DNA of 64,000 nucleotides, taken from NCBI RefSeq assembly GCF_001904745.1, contig NZ_MRCD01000031.1, forward strand, positions 22,481-86,480, written 5' to 3'. This document shows, one piece after another, positions 63,452 through 64,000 of the stretch. Each line of letters starts with the position of its first letter. Position 1 is the first letter of the stretch. The notes below the pieces were generated by a model that saw nothing but the letters and a program-made list of their open reading frames with translations, was not told the DNA's origin and ran no database searches. Source of the stretch: Calothrix sp. HK-06 (GTDB taxonomy: Bacteria; Cyanobacteriota; Cyanobacteriia; Cyanobacteriales; Nostocaceae). The translations under genes were made by a program, and so were the position numbers.

Positions 63452-64000
63452 ATGGTATATCAGCTAACGGATGCTCACTTGGATGCTTTACAAGAATTAA
63501 TAAATATTGGTGTCGGTAGAGCTGCTGGTATGCTCAACCAAATGTTAGATTCTCGAATTGTTTTAGAAATTCCAGTTGTTACCATATTAACTTTGAGTCA
63601 GATACAAGCAGAACTCGAAAAAAGATTTAATGGAGATTCGTTAGCAGCGGTTAAATTAAATTTTACAGGTTCGTTTTCGGGAAAAGCGAACTTAGTTTTT
63701 CCAACAGAGAGTGCAGCAACTTTAGTTAGCTTACTTACAGGAGAAGAAATCGATAGTCCAGATTTAGACTCAGTAAAAATTGGCACACTTAGCGAAATAG
63801 GTAATATTGTAATTAATGGAATTATGGGGTCGATTAGTAACGTATTAAATCAACACCTTAACTATGCGATACCCATTTACATGGAAGATTCGATAAAGCA
63901 TATATTATCTTTGGAATATACAAGCGAAGAAACAATTTTTTTGCTGGCACAAGCGCGCTTTGCAATTAAAACGTTAGAAATTATAGGAGATATCGTTCTA
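63452..64000 (+). CDS. CheC-family phosphatase, cut by the window end
   Basis: ATG 63452, with GGAG at 63441-63444, opens a frame (MVYQLTDAHLDALQELINIG) that stays open to the last base. Two CheC-type active-site helices are visible: ELINIGVGRAAGMLNQML near the start and LSEIGNIVINGIMGSISNVL about 110 residues on, both with the E-x2-N-type arrangement (variant in the first). CheC proteins dephosphorylate CheY-P. Two bases separate it from cheY, giving a CheY/CheC unit that would set signal lifetime. The 3' end is outside the window. Confidence 0.85.
   Translation, partial: MVYQLTDAHLDALQELINIGVGRAAGMLNQMLDSRIVLEIPVVTILTLSQIQAELEKRFNGDSLAAVKLNFTGSFSGKANLVFPTESAATLVSLLTGEEIDSPDLDSVKIGTLSEIGNIVINGIMGSISNVLNQHLNYAIPIYMEDSIKHILSLEYTSEETIFLLAQARFAIKTLEIIGDIVL

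Noticed and set aside
1..64000. HIP1 octamers (GCGATCGC)
   Set aside because: Looked for because they are common in cyanobacteria; no copy was found by eye, and the nearest matches (around 7889 and 10331) share only part of the word.

Overview
The window looks like chromosomal DNA of a multicellular, probably Nostocales-like cyanobacterium. The evidence is a set of photosynthetic lineage genes (psbX, ycf66, a CcsB/Ycf5 cytochrome c maturation protein, a cyAbrB regulator, a cyanobacterial chorismate lyase, DUF3727, DUF3352, KGK), a G+C content of about 40% by eye, and gene ends crowded with heptamer tandem repeats and hairpin repeats of the kind common in filamentous cyanobacteria. I cannot name the species. 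There is one tRNA gene (Leu, GAG), no rRNA, no transposase and no CRISPR array.

Layout. 0-4.6 kb: ruvX, DUF3727, mltG, yqeG, proB. 4.6-6.2 kb: a decayed, AT-rich patch with a lone PmeII-like restriction endonuclease. 6.2-11.3 kb: GH57 glucan branching enzyme, thioredoxin-like protein, the pyrH-frr pair and a geranylgeranyl-reductase-family flavoprotein. 11.3-13.5 kb: cyAbrB and a long, nearly gene-free stretch. 13.5-26.3 kb: sdhB, two TolB-like lipoproteins, ycf66, psbX, yggT, accC, tRNA-Leu, chorismate lyase, DUF3352, ccsB, KGK, tilS and a methylmalonate-semialdehyde-type dehydrogenase. 26.6-36.7 kb: an AAA ATPase and a signalling block with a 1938-residue poly-HAMP hybrid kinase followed by stand-alone CheR, CheB and receiver proteins. 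36.8-49.6 kb: LMW phosphatase, RNA ligase, MgtC-like protein, fused M16 peptidase, PEP-CTERM protein, SGNH hydrolase, a PvuII-like methyltransferase, a PrmC-like methyltransferase, a haem-oxygenase-like diiron protein and a methionine gamma-lyase-family PLP enzyme. 49.7-54.6 kb: four acyl-lipid desaturases (desC, desA, desD, desB). 54.7-56.9 kb: DUF3592, a ProA-like protein without its catalytic cysteine and a zinc-ribbon membrane protein. 57-64 kb: a chemosensory operon (cheA, cheW, soluble MCP, cheB, cheR) divergent from cheY and a CheC-family gene cut by the window end.

How genes work together. The desaturase cluster can supply the Delta9, Delta12, Delta6 and omega-3 steps of C18 polyunsaturated lipid synthesis. 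The two signalling blocks share a HAMP-linker module: it is present in tandem copies in the hybrid kinase and once in the soluble MCP, and each block has its own CheR and CheB.

Most striking observations. (1) The palindrome GGCGCC occurs about 90 times (hand count; about 4 expected), almost all in genes, while the usual cyanobacterial HIP1 octamer GCGATCGC was not found. (2) One 28-bp repeat supplies the C-terminal codons of three unrelated proteins, each in a different reading frame. (3) A ProA paralogue has valine in place of the catalytic cysteine. (4) A haem-oxygenase-like diiron enzyme keeps its full predicted ligand set beside a PrmC-like methyltransferase.
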